A DNA stretch of 64,000 bases from Gelatoporia subvermispora B. Its lineage: Eukaryota; Basidiomycota; Agaricomycetes; Polyporales; Gelatoporiaceae. Positions within the stretch are counted from its first letter, which is position 1. Every line of letters starts with the position of its first letter. This document shows positions 23,273 through 33,591 of the stretch, in pieces. The notes under the pieces were generated by a model, which worked only from the letters and a program-made list of their open reading frames with translations, was not told where the DNA came from and did no database searches. Where the stretch lies: NCBI GenBank assembly GCA_000320605.2, contig KB445799.1, positions 853,234 through 917,233 on the forward strand. Direction: 5' to 3'. The position numbers and the translations under genes were made by a program.

Positions 23273-25486
23273 TTACACGACGCTAGCTGCAGCCCTTGCC
23301 TCAACAAGCTTTGCCTTCGCGGCTGATCGCGGGGTGATTTGACACTGGAAAGGCTTTGGAGAACTGTATCCGATGCATTTATGAGTTATGAGATTTGCAC
23401 TGGGTGGAAAATCTGCCCACCGGACGAGCTGTTGTGTGAACTCCTTTTCCAGCTGGCCGTCTGCCGGGGGTGAGATGTTGAAGGCTGCCAGTATGGTTGC
23501 AGCAAAGATGAAGATGGAGTTCTCTGCGAGGAACCGACCGGGGCAGATCCTGATTCATTGCTCAGATGGAATGTCCGTCAACGAATCAAACAATGACGTA
23601 CCGGCGTCCAAAGCCGAACGCCCATAAAGACGGGTCGACGGTGTCCTCCTTCGGATCCAAGTAGCGCTCAGGTATGAACGCTTCTGGGTCATATCTGGCG
23701 TTGGGTGCATACGCGATCGCCCTGGTGAAACACTCTGAGTATCGCGGTCTTCCAACATCGTTCCTAAAGAATAACCTACCAGACATTGGGAATGAAGATA
23801 GTACCCTTCGGGATGAAGTATCCGTCGTACACGTCGTCCTCAGCCGAGCGGCGCGGTACGCCTGCGTTGCTCGGTCAGTCCGAGGACCGCGCGAAAGATT
23901 GTGGAGAATGAAATCCTTCCTCACCCATGTGTACCGCAGGCTGCCAGCGCATCGCCTCCTTGACTACAGCGTCAACATATGGCAGGCGTTCGCGGTCCTG
24001 GATTGTCGGCAGTCGCTCGAATCCAAGTACTCTGTCAATTTCCGCTTGCGCGAACTTCTGCTTCTCAGGGAAGAGTGCCATGGCCATAATCAGCGTCAAG
24101 ATCGTCGCATAGGTCTAGTATGCGTTGAATTATGAGTCGTTCGGAAAAACAGAGTGCAATTTACCGTCTCAGATCCAGCTGCAATGCTCACAATATGATG
24201 AGAACAACATGGCTACAAGTCCACCAAAGAGAATCATGCACCTCCGAACATTGAAGACCCCAGCCATTGCAGCCGCGTCTCGGGCACCGTTTCTCCTTTC
24301 GGCGGGTTGGTCATCAAATCGCGCATGAGTGACGGCAGAGCACTTCCTGCTGCCTGCAATTCAATCCGTGAGGATCCACTAGCCAATCGCACCACATCAG
24401 CGCTGTACTTACCACCTCGCGCTTGACGTACTCATAAGGCTGCATCTTGTGGGAAAACATGACTTTCTTGCTCTCGCGTGCCTCGCGCTGGAAGGATACC
24501 CATGATGGTGCATGCTTGACTAGACGACGTGCGTCAGCATGTATCCAGGCACACGAGCAATGGAATCTACATACGGAATGGCAGAAGATCGCACAAGTAG
24601 TTCCCTGGTGCGACAGCTTTGCTTCCAATCTCCAGCGCCCGCTCCCCGAGATTGATACACTATCTCCAATATTAAAACCCATGCTTGAACTGGGAACGAC
24701 GGGCCCTACCTCTGTCTGTATCTCTCCCGAGGGAATACCATATGTTACAGCGATCACGACCCTCCCTGCACTCCTGGACGGTGGCGACCCGATCCGTCAG
24801 CACCTGCCTCCGTGCATCGCACACTGCGCTTCAGACTCACATTCGAACAGACGCGAAGAAGTCATCGGGAGAGTCCAGTAGATCCTTAGCAAGGATTGCT
24901 GCGATATCCTCCTGCATACTGCAATACTGCTTGATTGCCGTGGAGCTGAGCGCCATGTGCGCGAGCTTGCGCTGCGCTCTCCATTCCTCACCATACGGGA
25001 GGAAGACCACGCTCTGTTGGTCACAACACCGAGCTTAGTCTCAAGGCGCGCTTGTCTTATCCTGGAAGCACTCACCTCATTCAGGCCCAGCAGTTCGCCG
25101 CCATAGATTGATATCGGTCGGTGCGAGTTGTTGTTCCCCCGCTTGTCCAGGAGGTCATTCATCGCCTGCAAGGAGTTTAACACCAGAGCGTGGTTTCCGA
25201 GACCCTTAAACATAACGAGGTCGCCTGGTCGCAATCAGCTCTGAGCACACAGCAAGACACACTGAATATGCACACCGTATTTCTCTCCGTACCGTGCGAG
25301 AGCTCGAGGTGCCTCATATTGTGATATTTCCATGATGCTACCCACCAGCAGCTTCCCGGGCGGGCCTGGTGGCATCGGCAAGCCCTTCGATCGTCGTGCA
25401 TACCGCCAACGTCTAATCGCAATGAACACGCCTACAAAGACAAGTGCGAGCGTAAGCTCGCGAATGCCGAACGTAAGGAAAACCAT
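23273..25486 (-). CDS. Cytochrome P450 monooxygenase 4 of 4
   Basis: Tandem paralogue of P450 3 with the same 13-exon structure. The start is the ATG at 25486 ([11 protein letters not shown]), which gives a short lumenal end, a membrane helix and the basic [10 protein letters not shown] stop-transfer stretch before MPPGPPGK. Motifs are [27 protein letters not shown] and [14 protein letters not shown], and the tail ends EARAAASVV. About 515 residues and no disabling change. P450 3 and P450 4 are nearly identical around the PERY and haem exons, which indicates a recent duplication or gene conversion. Regulation is probably shared with P450 3, because the upstream DNA is duplicated as well. The substrate is unknown. 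Confidence 0.93.
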
Positions 25487-26668
25487 CAGTCCGTGATAAT
25501 GCCGGATGACCTTGAGTAGGGCTTGGAGAGTGGCGAAGAAGTTCGAAGCCGCGTCAACCAGCACGCTTGAGCATTAAGTATCGCTGGACCCCGCCACTGG
25601 CGCCATGCTTGCGACAATACGTGCTAACTGATACCCGGACGCAGTGCAACCAGTGGTCCATAGCTCCGAGCCAGGCTAAGTCTACTTGATGTTTCGCGGT
25701 GGATATCACCTGGTGGAATGTACCCGTGCCTACGAGCGTGGTAAAGCGGAGACCATGGGGGAATTTGCTTCGCCGCTTTGCACAGGCGCTGAGCTGAAGC
25801 CGCGACCACGGAACTTCGGGCGCTCGCGGCCCCGTCCGGAACATTGCAAAGTGCCAACAGCCCCATAGGGCTGCGTAGCGCCATGCTACACGCAGCCCTT
25901 GCTGTCCCTTTTCCTCTTCCTCCTGGCAGTGCGTAGGTAAGCTCGCGAGAGTGGGCGCTCCGTGCGGCCTTGAAGGTTGATCAGTACGTGCATTCGAATA
26001 CTGGTGAGGTAAATCGAGTTCCGAGAAGAGATGGTCGATCGTTGTGTCACTGGTCAGCTCGGGTCGCGGATTCATGCGGAAGTTACGCTAAGGCACGGCT
26101 ATACATGAGAGACAGACGTATCAGCGGGGTGGGCTGATGAGATAAAAAGTAGATGCTGTCATACCTGCACGTTCAAACAGAGTCGCAACTTCGCTGGGTG
26201 CAAACAGAAATCACCCTCTACAGGCTCAGGGTCTGCATATATGCGCTCTAAGTGGGATATGATCACACCCGTTCTCAGTTGCGACATCAAGACACTCGAA
26301 ACATTCGTGAATGTTGACAGTACAGGGCAGCAGAATGTGCTGAACCGCGGTACGCCAAATACACCTAAGAAGTTGTCGATTTGCACGGTGTAGAATAGTT
26401 AGCTTTCTACGCCGTGATATCCATGGCGCTCATAGGCTCCCAGTGCCAGTGAACTGCGGAGCTCAAGTGAGCAGAACAGTGGCGAGCGATGCTGGCGAAG
26501 AGATCGACACACTGAGGGATCAGATACATGTCCAGGGGAAAAACAGGAAAATGAGATTGACGGAACCTGCGTTCTACAGACAATCGAAATGCTTTACACT
26601 CGCTACACACCACCTGTCGCCACCGGGTACGTGACGCCCGACGCCGACTCCCGGGCTCTTTAGCTGCC
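25487..26668. other. Upstream region of P450 4 and downstream region of SDH4
   Basis: Contains the promoter copy that matches 22163-22840. The similarity can be followed to about 26.2 kb, for example gcatatatg near 22850 and 26235. No gene was recognised; the minus-strand open frame at 25554-26075 overlaps this duplicated promoter and is rejected. Confidence 0.6.
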
Positions 26669-27391
26669 CTATGCGTGCCAGACCTTTGCGATAAGCTCAG
26701 TAAGACCTGTCGGGACAAGTAGGGTGAGCGATGACATCAGCACCATGAGGTAGACAATAGCGCACCAATGTCCTGGGTGTTGAACTGGTACACGCCGACC
26801 AGCACACCGACGGTCGTTGCGCGGAGCGTCCACGTGAGAACGGGTCCGAGGAGAGGGAACTTGCGCGGGTGGAGGTAGTCCACCAGGAGCGCGTCGAACT
26901 GCATCTAGTCAGTCACACAGACTCCTCCCCTAGGCAAAGACAGGGCGACATACGCCGATATGGCTGTGCATGACCAAGCTCACGCCGAGGATTCCGTCAA
27001 GCATAGCGTAGTTACTCCCGCTGGTGGCAAACGCAGCAACGGTGAGGGGGACGAGTCCCGCAGAGAGGAGGCGCTCAAACGCCCAGTGGTAGGACCCATG
27101 AGTCTTGTTCGGCGGCGGGAATGTTGTCGGGTCGTTCACCGTGCCCTTGTACACCGCTGCACACAGCGAGCACGACGAGCACGACGAGCACGACGGCGAA
27201 CAAGACAGCGGTAAGGCGGGGAACCAATCAGTGCGTCGGGATTACGCCAAGAAAGACGAAGACTCACGACCGCCAGGGACGTAGGCAGTGTCGGCCGCGC
27301 CGCGCGCAAAGCGGGGCGCGAGGGCGCGGCGAGCAAAGGTGGCGGCGATGCGCTGGTTGGTGGCGGAGCGGGCGGCGAGGGCGAGGGACAT
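26669..27391 (-). CDS. SDH4: Succinate dehydrogenase membrane anchor subunit (CybS/Sdh4), mitochondrial
   Basis: Small anchor subunit of respiratory complex II, binding haem b and ubiquinone in the inner mitochondrial membrane. Exons are 27268-27391, 26954-27156, 26766-26898 and 26669-26706 (165 residues), with introns of 111, 55 and 59 nt. The N-terminus is a basic presequence (MSLALAARSATNQRIAATFARR). The mature part has the CybS core: SYHWAFERLLSAGLVPL, then SLVMHSHIGFDALLVDYLHP, carrying the expected haem His and quinone-site Asp-Tyr, and a third helix ending GVYQFNTQDIG. The acceptor ATGCAG is chosen for exon 3 because it gives the uninterrupted HSHIGFDALLVDY. Intron 1 contains three AGCACGACG-like repeats. 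Its position beside the P450 block may be chance. Confidence 0.93.
27157..27267 (-). repeat. SDH4 intron 1 with a 9-bp tandem repeat
   Basis: The 111-nt intron is twice the local norm and contains about three copies of the 9-mer AGCACGACG at 27168-27190. It looks like a minisatellite expansion within the intron. Confidence 0.7.
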
Positions 27392-27611
27392 CGTGTTGGT
27401 CGTTAGTGACCAGCCCGACCGTCCCTCCCAAAGTCCATTATCCCCCGACGCGCTGCCAGCACGTGATACCACCAAGGCCGACAAACGCCGTGGGTAGCTT
27501 TTTTGTTAGTTCAGTGTCAATCAAGACTCCGACATAACGTCTTCAGCGCGCGATAGAGTTATCATATAGCTCCGACCGATCATTACGGCGTCAGATAAGT
27601 TGTTTTAAATC

Positions 27612-27771
27612 TCCGATATGGTGTAGTGGCTAACATTATCGCCTCTCCGATCTCCGGACCGACCGATCGCAACCGCACCGTGTCGTCCTTCCGCATGCGG
27701 TGCCGTCCGCCCCCCACGTGATCATTTATCACGTGACCGCGATAGCCCGGGGTTCGATTCCCCGTGTCGGA
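27612..27771 (+). tRNA. tRNA-Glu (anticodon CUC) with an 89-nt intron
   Basis: The acceptor stem TCCGATA (27612-27618) pairs with TGTCGGA (27765-27771), with one G-U pair. The A box is TGGTGTAGTGG and the B box is GGTTCGATTCC (27751-27761). The T arm CGGGG-TTCGATT-CCCCG is perfect. The anticodon stem ATCGC (27638-27642) pairs fully with GCGAT (27739-27743). The loop begins CT-CTC, so the anticodon is CUC (Glu). An intron of about 89 nt (27649-27737) sits at the canonical site after position 37. Two oddities: position 37 would be C rather than a purine, and the intron ends in a perfect hairpin, CACGTGAT/ATCACGTG (27715-27735). Folding and splicing were judged by eye. Confidence 0.88.
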
Positions 27772-28534
27772 ATAATTTTGTTCTTGGAATCTCAAATCAA
27801 CCCATTCAGAGTGCAAGTTGAAGCATCTGCTTCTCAAACACTAGCGGCGTGTGTCTGCATCTGTGGTTGCATCTGTGGTATTACACTAGGAATTCAATGA
27901 CTCGGATGCGAGTGAGAGTTCCAGCCATCTCTGGTTGAACGCATCATATCGGATTGTTCAGGGAATGACATACAGAATGTAGAGAGCGCGAAATTCACTG
28001 CAGGGTCTATGTGTGGAGGTGATGTCTTCTCGCTTCATTAAGGCTTGGGATAATGCTGATATGTGCTTCAGCTGAATCCGAGGCGGTGAGTAGCTACAGG
28101 GTTATGCAAGATACTTCACAACATACAATTGTCCTCGACCGAGATCGCATGCACGGTCAAGGAGAACGGCGCGAGTATACGCGAGAACGGCGATGGCTGA
28201 GCGCTGAGGGCGCATGTGCGACGGCAAAGGCAACTGCAGCCGACGAAGACACAGGACAGCAAGCCTTCGTAGACGGGCTAGAACTATAGTCGTATGCACA
28301 TCTGACTCGATTAGTGTCAGTAGTGATGATATCCCAGGGTCGCCTGGGTTCCAGCTCATGAGGATGACTCCGGCGAGTTGGTATCTCGGCTACTATGAAA
28401 TATGCATCACAGTCAACATCACTACTCTGATTTCCTCTCAGAGAAGAGGGTTGTAAGTCAGTCAACACCACGCAGTTACTGTCGCAGTTCCTAGCATGAC
28501 GAGGGCGACCTGCAGCAAAGAGAGGGAACAATCC

Positions 28535-28604
28535 GAACCTGACATGCTTGTCGCACTATGGGAGTGCCTGAACCTGACATGCTCGCCACACCTATCGGAA
28601 TGCT
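28535..28604. repeat. 35-bp direct repeat, two copies
   Basis: The word gaacctgacatgct followed by a GTCGCAC-like end starts at 28535 and again at 28570. The copies are adjacent and slightly diverged. Confidence 0.7.
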
Positions 28605-28699
28605 TACCGAGACTCACAGTTCTCTCGGAGAATGCTCTAGTCATCTGACTGACGCCTATTTCCGCGTCACGTCAGCGCTTTGAGTTCCCAATCAGCACA

Positions 28700-28970
28700 A
28701 GTTGGCGAACAATTTCCATTCTGAGCTGCCCTTGGACATCACGCTAGACTTCCTCATCGCACCGCATCAAGATCATGATCGTACAGCTTCGGGTGTCTTA
28801 ATACAAATAGAAATTGACAAACAATTTCCATTCTGAGCTGCCATCGGAATTCACGCTGGGCTTTCGCGCCACAGGCCCATAGCCCACCGCATCACTATCA
28901 AGATCGCAAATTAATTACACCTTTTGCGTCAAGAGTTGGCGGACTATTTCCATTCTGAGCAGACCTCCTG
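28700..28970. repeat. Diverged tandem repeat, about 112-122 bp, three copies
   Basis: The core tttccattctgagc occurs at about 28713, 28825 and 28947. Each is preceded by a GTTGGCGAAC- or ATTGACAAAC-like word. The first two are followed by a matching tail (caccgcatcaagatc, then caccgcatcactatcaagatc). No open frame is shared by the copies. Confidence 0.75.
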
Positions 28971-29118
28971 AAGAGGCGAATGTTGTGCAACTATTCCCTT
29001 ATTGAGGTGTGCCTGGGAATCCGGACGTTCGTCTATACGAATCTAGATTCTAGATCCGTACCGCAAGCAAACGGTGAAGGGGAGCGCTGCCATCACCAGC
29101 GAGCCTCTCTGTGCTTAC

Positions 29119-29151
29119 TGCTCTCATACTGCTCTCATACTGCTCTCATAC
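29119..29151. repeat. 11-bp tandem repeat (TGCTCTCATAC), three copies
   Basis: Three perfect head-to-tail copies followed by a partial one, about 100 bp upstream of the hypothetical gene that starts at 29256. Confidence 0.9.
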
Positions 29152-29255
29152 TGCTCACGTCTGTACATAAGGCCTGCTAACTGCAAGAATGGGGCTAACA
29201 ACAATCCCGTCTACTCCGCAAATATTTCGCTGTGTCCGTCACGAATTTGAACGTC

Positions 29256-30518
29256 ATGGGCACCGCAAAAACCCATAGCAGGGCCACGGATGCCGACCAT
29301 TCTGCTTCGGATACGGAAGTACCTCTCAGCAGGTCACCTTCGAGGAGACCGACATCGGCCACGGCTGCTCGTGATGTTTGCATATTTCGTATCTGGACTT
29401 ACGGGCAGTCTGATATCACCCTACCATAGCAACGTCACCGAGATAGCGCTCGTGCAAGCTCGCGGAGACACATAACGAGAAAGCGAAAACTTCTGCATAC
29501 CTCTGTTTCCAACAAGAACGTAACTTCGGATACCGAAGATGATCTCAACCCCGGAAAGTCCTGGACCCGTCTTATTAATGGGGATACAGCTGGGCAGTCG
29601 AGGGAGAGCAAGTTGGTCGCAAAACGGCGGATCACTCATCTGCTGCGTGCAGCGGAGTACGCCTCCACCGCTTCCCCCGAAATGAATGAGCAGATGGAAC
29701 AGGAGTTGCCCGTGATACACTCACAGGACCATAGTCTGGCAGCCGACTCTCGAGGAGTGTCGTATATCGATGCTCCGGATTTGCACGACTCAGCCATTAC
29801 GGTCGAATGTCCCGCATCGGCGACAAGTGATGTATATTCGCATCAGCACCAGAATCGTGCCAGCCTTCTCTCAGGATGCTCTCAACGAGGGTCTAGAACT
29901 GTGGCAAACGGACAGAGTGCAATGGTAAGTGCCATTTAATCACATCATAACTTCCAGATATCTCAATGACTGCAGGCATCGGGTTCAATACCGTCATACT
30001 CTGCGCCTTCTAAACATCAAGGCTCACGTCCTTCGGGTCAATCCAGGCATGTAGCACCTGTACACGAACCTGATGCATCCCATCCCGCTGCCAGTATTGC
30101 TGCGTCCTCCTCGTCTCTCGACTTGGAGGGCGGGCAGCTACAGATGGTCATGCGAATTTGCGTGCAGGAGATGCCAACGGAGAAGATTTGCGACCTTATA
30201 ATAGCGCTCTGTCAACGAATTATCTCTGCCTCGGGTAGTACGTGAGGAATCTTCCTCGCCTCCCAGTGAATTTGATATGCATCGATCTATGTACAGTATA
30301 TTAGGAAAGTGCTTGAGTTATGGCAACAGTTACTCACTGCTGAACGTCGTCTCATCCAATCTGCTCAAACTGAGGACTTCCGCAGGCGCAGTCAGTGGAG
30401 CGAGCATCGATACACTGTCACGATTAATGCAGTTGGCATGGCGTATGCCAATCCGAGAATTCCCGGCGGTAACGTTGAAAGCGGGCGCTTGAACGACTTC
30501 CGTCCAGCCTTTCCATGA
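29256..30518 (+). CDS. Hypothetical Ser-rich protein
   Basis: I do not recognise the family. The splice model is 29256-29318, 29430-29924, 29976-30241 and 30305-30518. The first introns have GTACCT and GTAAGT donors, and the last is GTGAGG...TTAG (63 nt). Without the last intron the frame stops at 30245 and the protein has 275 residues. With it, a segment follows that looks coding (KVLELWQQLLTAERRLIQSA) and the protein has about 346. The N-terminal part is rich in Ser, Asp and basic residues (SDTEQRHRDSARASSRRH, RKRK), suggesting a disordered and possibly nuclear protein. A short helical region near MVMRICVQEMPTEKICDL is the only structured-looking part. Exon 1 and the 3' end are the least certain. 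Confidence 0.5.
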
Positions 30519-31301
30519 GACGCCCTTACTACCAACAGATTGATGTACGTTTACCTGTTGCTATTGCTGATATCGAGATCTATTTTCCGGAGTCTTTCGA
30601 TTGTTCGAATTGGCAGGGGCCCACGTACCGTGAGTCGGGATATTGGAAGTTTCACAAGCTCAATATGATACTTATCGGCGGAAGACGCTTGCTGAATGAA
30701 CCGCCGAATGAGTGTCTTTGCTATGCCGGCGATGTCAAGCCATTCAGTAGCACACGCATAACTTCTAGCCACATATGCCTATGCCACGAACGGATATGTA
30801 GCGAGTTGGGCCGTCCAGGGTTCCCGTGACGGCTCAATCACTCTCAGCGTGTCATTGTGGCCGACGCACGTTCGTCGAAAATGTCCTGATCAGGTAACAA
30901 TTGCTCTCTTAAACCTCAAACCCAACTGTAGTGACATCTCTGTTCCTGGCATCCCCACTACCACACTACACCAACTGATAATGATGTGCGCATTCCACCT
31001 CATCCATTCGAAGACCACAGACTGTTGAAATCAACAGACGCACTTCGACATCCTCACCTCCCATCATGACACCTTATTCGTGCTGCGGAATCATCGGGTC
31101 TGTGCAGCTCTGCCCTAGGACTCTGCATTTCATCGCATCATCTAACGCCTCATCAAACAACGCACGGTGGTAGTCCCCTGACGTCTGTCGCAGCTAGAGG
31201 CTGTTTGTTCGCGCATAACAATCGCTTGTGCGAACTGTTGAGGAGTGCTTCCCTTCTCTAGGTGACGTCGTCTCTCATAACCAACAGTTAGCCACTTCTT
31301 T
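30519..31301. other. Intergenic region before the DUF6535 gene
   Basis: An open frame at 30515-30829 has no recognisable domain and begins immediately after the preceding gene. Nothing else is supported. The 5' UTR and promoter of the gene at 31302 lie at the right end. Confidence 0.5.
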
Positions 31302-33591
31302 ATGAATAGGTACAGACCTTTGCCGTCGGCGTCGTCACACGAGCATCCTTCCAGCACCAGTCCGACGATGAATCGTCCACCTAGCGCAAATTCAGACCTG
31401 TCCTCCAGCATACTCCTGGGCGACCAGGATTCAAACGTCGTATCGTCCAGGAACTGGCTACCGTATGAGGGCAATGAACTCCCAACACTAACGCCCAAGG
31501 TGTCTGATAAGCCGAGATCCCCAGATGTCAACACGAAGGATGAGGGAAATTATCTGGGCGCGGAGATGATGGTGGGCTCTACTATCATGAGCCTCTTCAG
31601 GTTCTATATCAATATGGGGCACCTTTAGGGCAATGCAGCTTATGCTACAATGAAGCTGACCAGCGGTCAACCCACTAAAGCGGTGGCCGCTCAGGCATGG
31701 ATCGAATGCGCAGAGAGGATCAAGGAATATGATGAAGAGACTATCAAAGCGTGGAAAGAAGAGATAGACACGCTTCTTGTCTTCGTGAGTGGTTTGTTTC
31801 ATTTGCGAGGCCTCCTAGGAATGGTTTTGTGAAGTCGTTGGCGTGTTTTGAGGCGTCTTCTGACAATCGCTCACAGGCCGGGCTATTCTCTGCTGTCGTA
31901 ACAGCATTCAATGTCCAGTTCATTCAACTTCTGCAGCCGGACAGCGCTGGCATGACCGTGATATTACTCATGGATATCTTACAGCAAATGAATGGCACTA
32001 CAAACGTTACAGTTCCAAATCTGAACCCTCCCCTAGCGCATTCCTCCGTCAACATCAACATCCTGTGGTACTCTAGCCTGATACTCAGCCTGGCGGCGGC
32101 CTCCGTTGGCATTCTGGTCAAGCAATGGCTGAATCAATATACCAGTGGGCTGTCAAGCATTTCGCGTAGCGGTGCGCGGATCCGACAATTTCGATACGAT
32201 GCTCTCTCCAAATGGAGAGTGGTGGACATTTTGACGCTACTGCCTGTGCTCTTGCTCGGAGCACTGGTGTTGTTCCTGGCAGGTCTAATCGAAATCCTCT
32301 GGACGGTACAAGAAACTGTCGCCACGGTTGGGACCATCCTCGCGTCGCTCCTCCTCACCTTCACGTTGGTGACCACAGTACTACCCACGTTCGTCGCAGA
32401 CTGCGCATACCAATCGCCACAAGCCTTTCTTTTCTTTCTCCTGGTCCAAACAGCGAAGCAGCCGCTGAAGGCGCTTGTGAGGTTCCTTCACAGACATATG
32501 GGTCACGTAACTCCGGGTGCTGAGGGTTGGATCAAGGACGTACGCAGGTTCACGAGGAGGTGGCTGTTCTCTGCGAGCGAGCGAAACTGGTTCACTTGGA
32601 GTGACCGAGAAGATGCTCTTGTCCAAATTAAGGGGCTGGACCTCGACCGACATCTGCTCGCTGCGACGGACATCATCTTCAGAGATTCGACGACACTTGA
32701 GGAGATTATTCGACCATGCCTTGCGGACCTGCCCCCGAACGTCGCCATCCCCTGCTTCTACGACATATTCACGCGGCGCGCGAGCAATATCGTCAACGAT
32801 ATACCATATCTCAACACGAACCGCACCTCTGACAAGACAATGGCGGTGTTCGCGGATATCGTGCTCGACATGCTGGAAAAATCGAGGGAGATGTCGAATG
32901 CGTACGACCGGAAGCGCCTGCTGCGCATCTTGAAACCGCTGCTGCAGAAGGCACAGCCGAAGACAATCCAGGGCTCGAGGAGGCTCATCTGCGCTTTTCT
33001 CAACGACGATATTCCCGAAATACGCGATACCGCGTTCGAGATCTTGCGCGAGCACTATGTACTCGATGCGGAGGACCATTTGCAGATCCCGCTAGATTAC
33101 CGGGCCTCCGGTGCGTCATGCCATCACAGAAAACAAGCAGAAGCACCGTACTGATGCACGCCCCTACAGACGTACATACAATCCTCCAGTTTGCACAAGA
33201 CGCCCTCCGCGACGGACGCGACCGCCAGTTCATGACGGCCAGCAACCTCATCGTCTTCATCGCGACCTCGCGGCATCTCTCCGCAGGCGAGTTCATGCGC
33301 ATGAGTCCGAGCCTCGACACGCTCTGGGAGCACCTCTGCGCGTTCCTCGCCGACCCCGCGCGCACGCAGGAGCAATGGCTTATTCCCGCGCTGCGTGGCC
33401 TCGTACCGCGCATATTTGGCCTCGCACGAAGCGCACCCGACCGCGTCCCCAAGCCACTCGTCGACGCACTTGTCGATGCCGTGCGCAGGCTCGATGCGGC
33501 GCATAATGATGGGAACTGGGAAGATATGATGAGCGTGCTGAGGAGGGAGCTGTATGAGTTCCGGGGCATTGATCTCAGGAGGCGCAGGTAG
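31302..33591 (+). CDS. DUF6535 family membrane protein
   Basis: Agaricomycete-specific family with a conserved N-terminal four-helix membrane domain; no function is known. Exons are 31302-31571, 31629-31784, 31877-33110 and 33170-33591 (693 residues, phases consistent). Residues 1-110 are a polar, Ser/Pro-rich leader. The family core starts at AWIECAERIKEYDEETIKAW and continues over the exon junction with LLVFAGLFSAVVTAFNVQF. Membrane helices are visible at AGLFSAVVTAF, NILWYSSLILSLAAASVGIL, ILTLLPVLLLGALVLFLAGL and TVGTILASLLLTFTLVTTVL. The remaining 400 residues are hydrophilic and helical, with an armadillo-like look. The 57-nt intron 1 was placed to keep frame and is the weakest junction. 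Confidence 0.88.

Larger units (their letters stand above)
27772..29255. other. Repeat-containing intergenic region
   Basis: No gene was recognised between the tRNA and the hypothetical gene at 29.3 kb. It holds three kinds of short tandem repeat, listed separately: a 35-bp pair near 28535, a 112-122 bp triplication at 28700-28970, and an 11-bp array at 29119. Confidence 0.55.

Noticed and set aside
32381..33079. Minus-strand open frame of 232 codons
   Set aside because: Lies fully opposite the DUF6535 coding exon and has no domain.
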